Shown here: piece by piece, positions 5,513 through 5,893 of the stretch | Numbering within the stretch: the stretch's first letter is position 1 | How the letters are laid out: the number at the start of each line of letters is the position of its first letter | Assembly (NCBI GenBank): GCA_938030845.1 | Contig: CALHIC010000298.1 | Span: 1-5,893, forward strand | Direction of reading: 5' to 3' | Source: an uncultured Oribacterium sp. | GTDB lineage: Bacteria; Bacillota; Clostridia; Lachnospirales; Lachnospiraceae | DNA: 5,893 nucleotides | Translations under genes and position numbers: made by a program | Notes under the pieces: model-generated | Told to the model about the DNA's origin: nothing | Databases searched by the model: none | Seen by the model: the letters and a program-made list of their open reading frames with translations, nothing else

Positions 5513-5809
5513 ATGGAAAAAGAATTGTTGCAATCAATTTTGGAGCTTGGAGGGAAGGGCTTATTGCTCTATCTTTTAGGAATGAACATCTTTTGCTTTT
5601 GTAGCTTTGCCTATGACAAATGGCAGGCGATACAAAAGGGATGAAGAGTGCCGGAAAAAGTCTTATTGGGTCTGGCTTTTATGGGCGGTGCCTTAGGCGG
5701 AATTCTGGGAATGTATCTTTGCAGGCATAAGACCAGAAAGCCAAGATTCCTAGTCTTGATGCCGGTGGCCTTGTTGCTATGGATTTATCTGATTTTTGGA
5801 AGAAAATAA
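5513..5809 (+). pseudogene. DUF1294 small membrane protein gene, split by an in-frame TGA
   Basis: Reading through one stop gives a 98-codon frame with the full DUF1294 pattern, the usual size for this family of small membrane proteins of unknown function. The first 43 residues contain a hydrophobic segment and the conserved YLLGMNIFCF...YDKWQAIQKG (D35, K36). Codon 44 is TGA (5642-5644). The frame then continues with RVPEKVLLGLAFMGGALGG and the hallmark GMYLCRHKTRKPRF (66-79), ending in a hydrophobic segment and TAA. In homologues, as I recall them, the residue before R-[IV]-P-E is often Trp or Arg, so TGG or CGA changed to TGA by one base is likely. A ribosome binding site (AGAGGGG, 5501-5507) serves the ATG. 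Alternatives are a sequencing error, or two coupled polypeptides with the second starting at GTG 5648. Both halves remain well conserved, so any inactivation is recent. Confidence 0.8.
5634..5650 (+). promoter_or_regulatory. Possible internal restart site (Shine-Dalgarno plus GTG) after the TGA
   Basis: AAAAGGG at 5634-5640 lies 7 bases before an in-frame GTG (5648-5650), and the TGA stop (5642-5644) falls between them. Ribosomes finishing the first half could reinitiate and make the 54-residue second half, beginning at the conserved V-P-E. The overlapping ATGA at 5641-5644 also offers an ATG, but in a different frame that loses the family motifs. Confidence 0.35.
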
Positions 5810-5821
5810 AAAGGCGCTATG

Positions 5822-5893
5822 AAAATCAAAAAAATTTTCTATGCAATATAGGTCTGAATTGGGGCACGCTCTCGCTAGCTTCGCCTCGTAGGG
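5822..5893. repeat. Palindromic intergenic repeat element, copy 2, cut by the window end
   Basis: AAAATCAAAA (5822-5831) is followed by the same left arm as copy 1. Positions 5843-5890 match 5297-5344 at 46 of 48 bases, the only differences being CC versus TT. After CGTA the copies diverge: copy 1 continues TCGG and copy 2 GGG up to the edge. It has the same orientation as copy 1 and starts 13 bases after the DUF1294 stop codon, so both visible copies sit directly behind genes. Confidence 0.85.

Noticed and set aside
5642..5644. In-frame TGA read as selenocysteine
   Set aside because: DUF1294 is not a known selenoprotein family, the homologous position is usually Trp or Arg rather than Cys, and the bases after the stop suggest a ribosome binding site and GTG restart instead of a selenocysteine element.
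5641..5730. ATG overlapping the TGA (ATGA) as the start of a second coupled gene
   Set aside because: It opens a different frame that loses the RHKTRK motif and yields an unfamiliar short peptide; the in-frame GTG at 5648 is the better restart.

Overview
The window looks like chromosomal DNA of a low-GC Gram-positive anaerobe of the Lachnospiraceae type; an oral genus such as Oribacterium is only a guess. The reasons are an AT-rich sequence with strong AGGAG-type ribosome binding sites, a TTG-started Sir2 deacetylase, an Rpn/PD-(D/E)XK 'transposase' protein of a kind common in these bacteria, a PfoR-like EIIC membrane protein, and a secreted DUF5722 protein. All recognisable genes are on the + strand.

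Layout. Positions 1-282 hold no gene I can support, only small palindromes. An Rpn-family nuclease (283-1161) is followed 50 bases later by a Sir2/CobB-type NAD-dependent deacylase (1212-1952) that ends at a good rho-independent terminator (1974-1999). A new unit then begins: an extended -10 promoter (about 2092-2100) with a GTATAC-type palindrome on each side, a leader of about 140 bases, and a membrane EIIC-like protein (2249-3334). The 274-base gap after it contains a hairpin and an unusual array of 8-base AAAGCAAC-type repeats, which form an 84-base stretch without T directly before the DUF5722 gene (3609-5249). That gene encodes a Sec-secreted protein that looks like a glycoside hydrolase.

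The right end carries a large palindromic intergenic element (about 5277-5455). Its left half recurs as a second, window-truncated copy (5822-5893), in the same orientation. Between the two copies lies a DUF1294 small membrane protein gene (5513-5809) split by an in-frame TGA, with a plausible GTG restart just after the stop.

The genes do not form an obvious single pathway. The Rpn and Sir2 genes may share a transcript; the EIIC-like protein, the secreted DUF5722 protein and the DUF1294 gene appear to be separate units. I see no CRISPR array, rRNA, tRNA or complete insertion sequence, and no convincing new multi-gene system. The most unusual material is the non-coding structure: the palindromic repeat pair, the octamer array in the DUF5722 leader, and the split DUF1294 gene.
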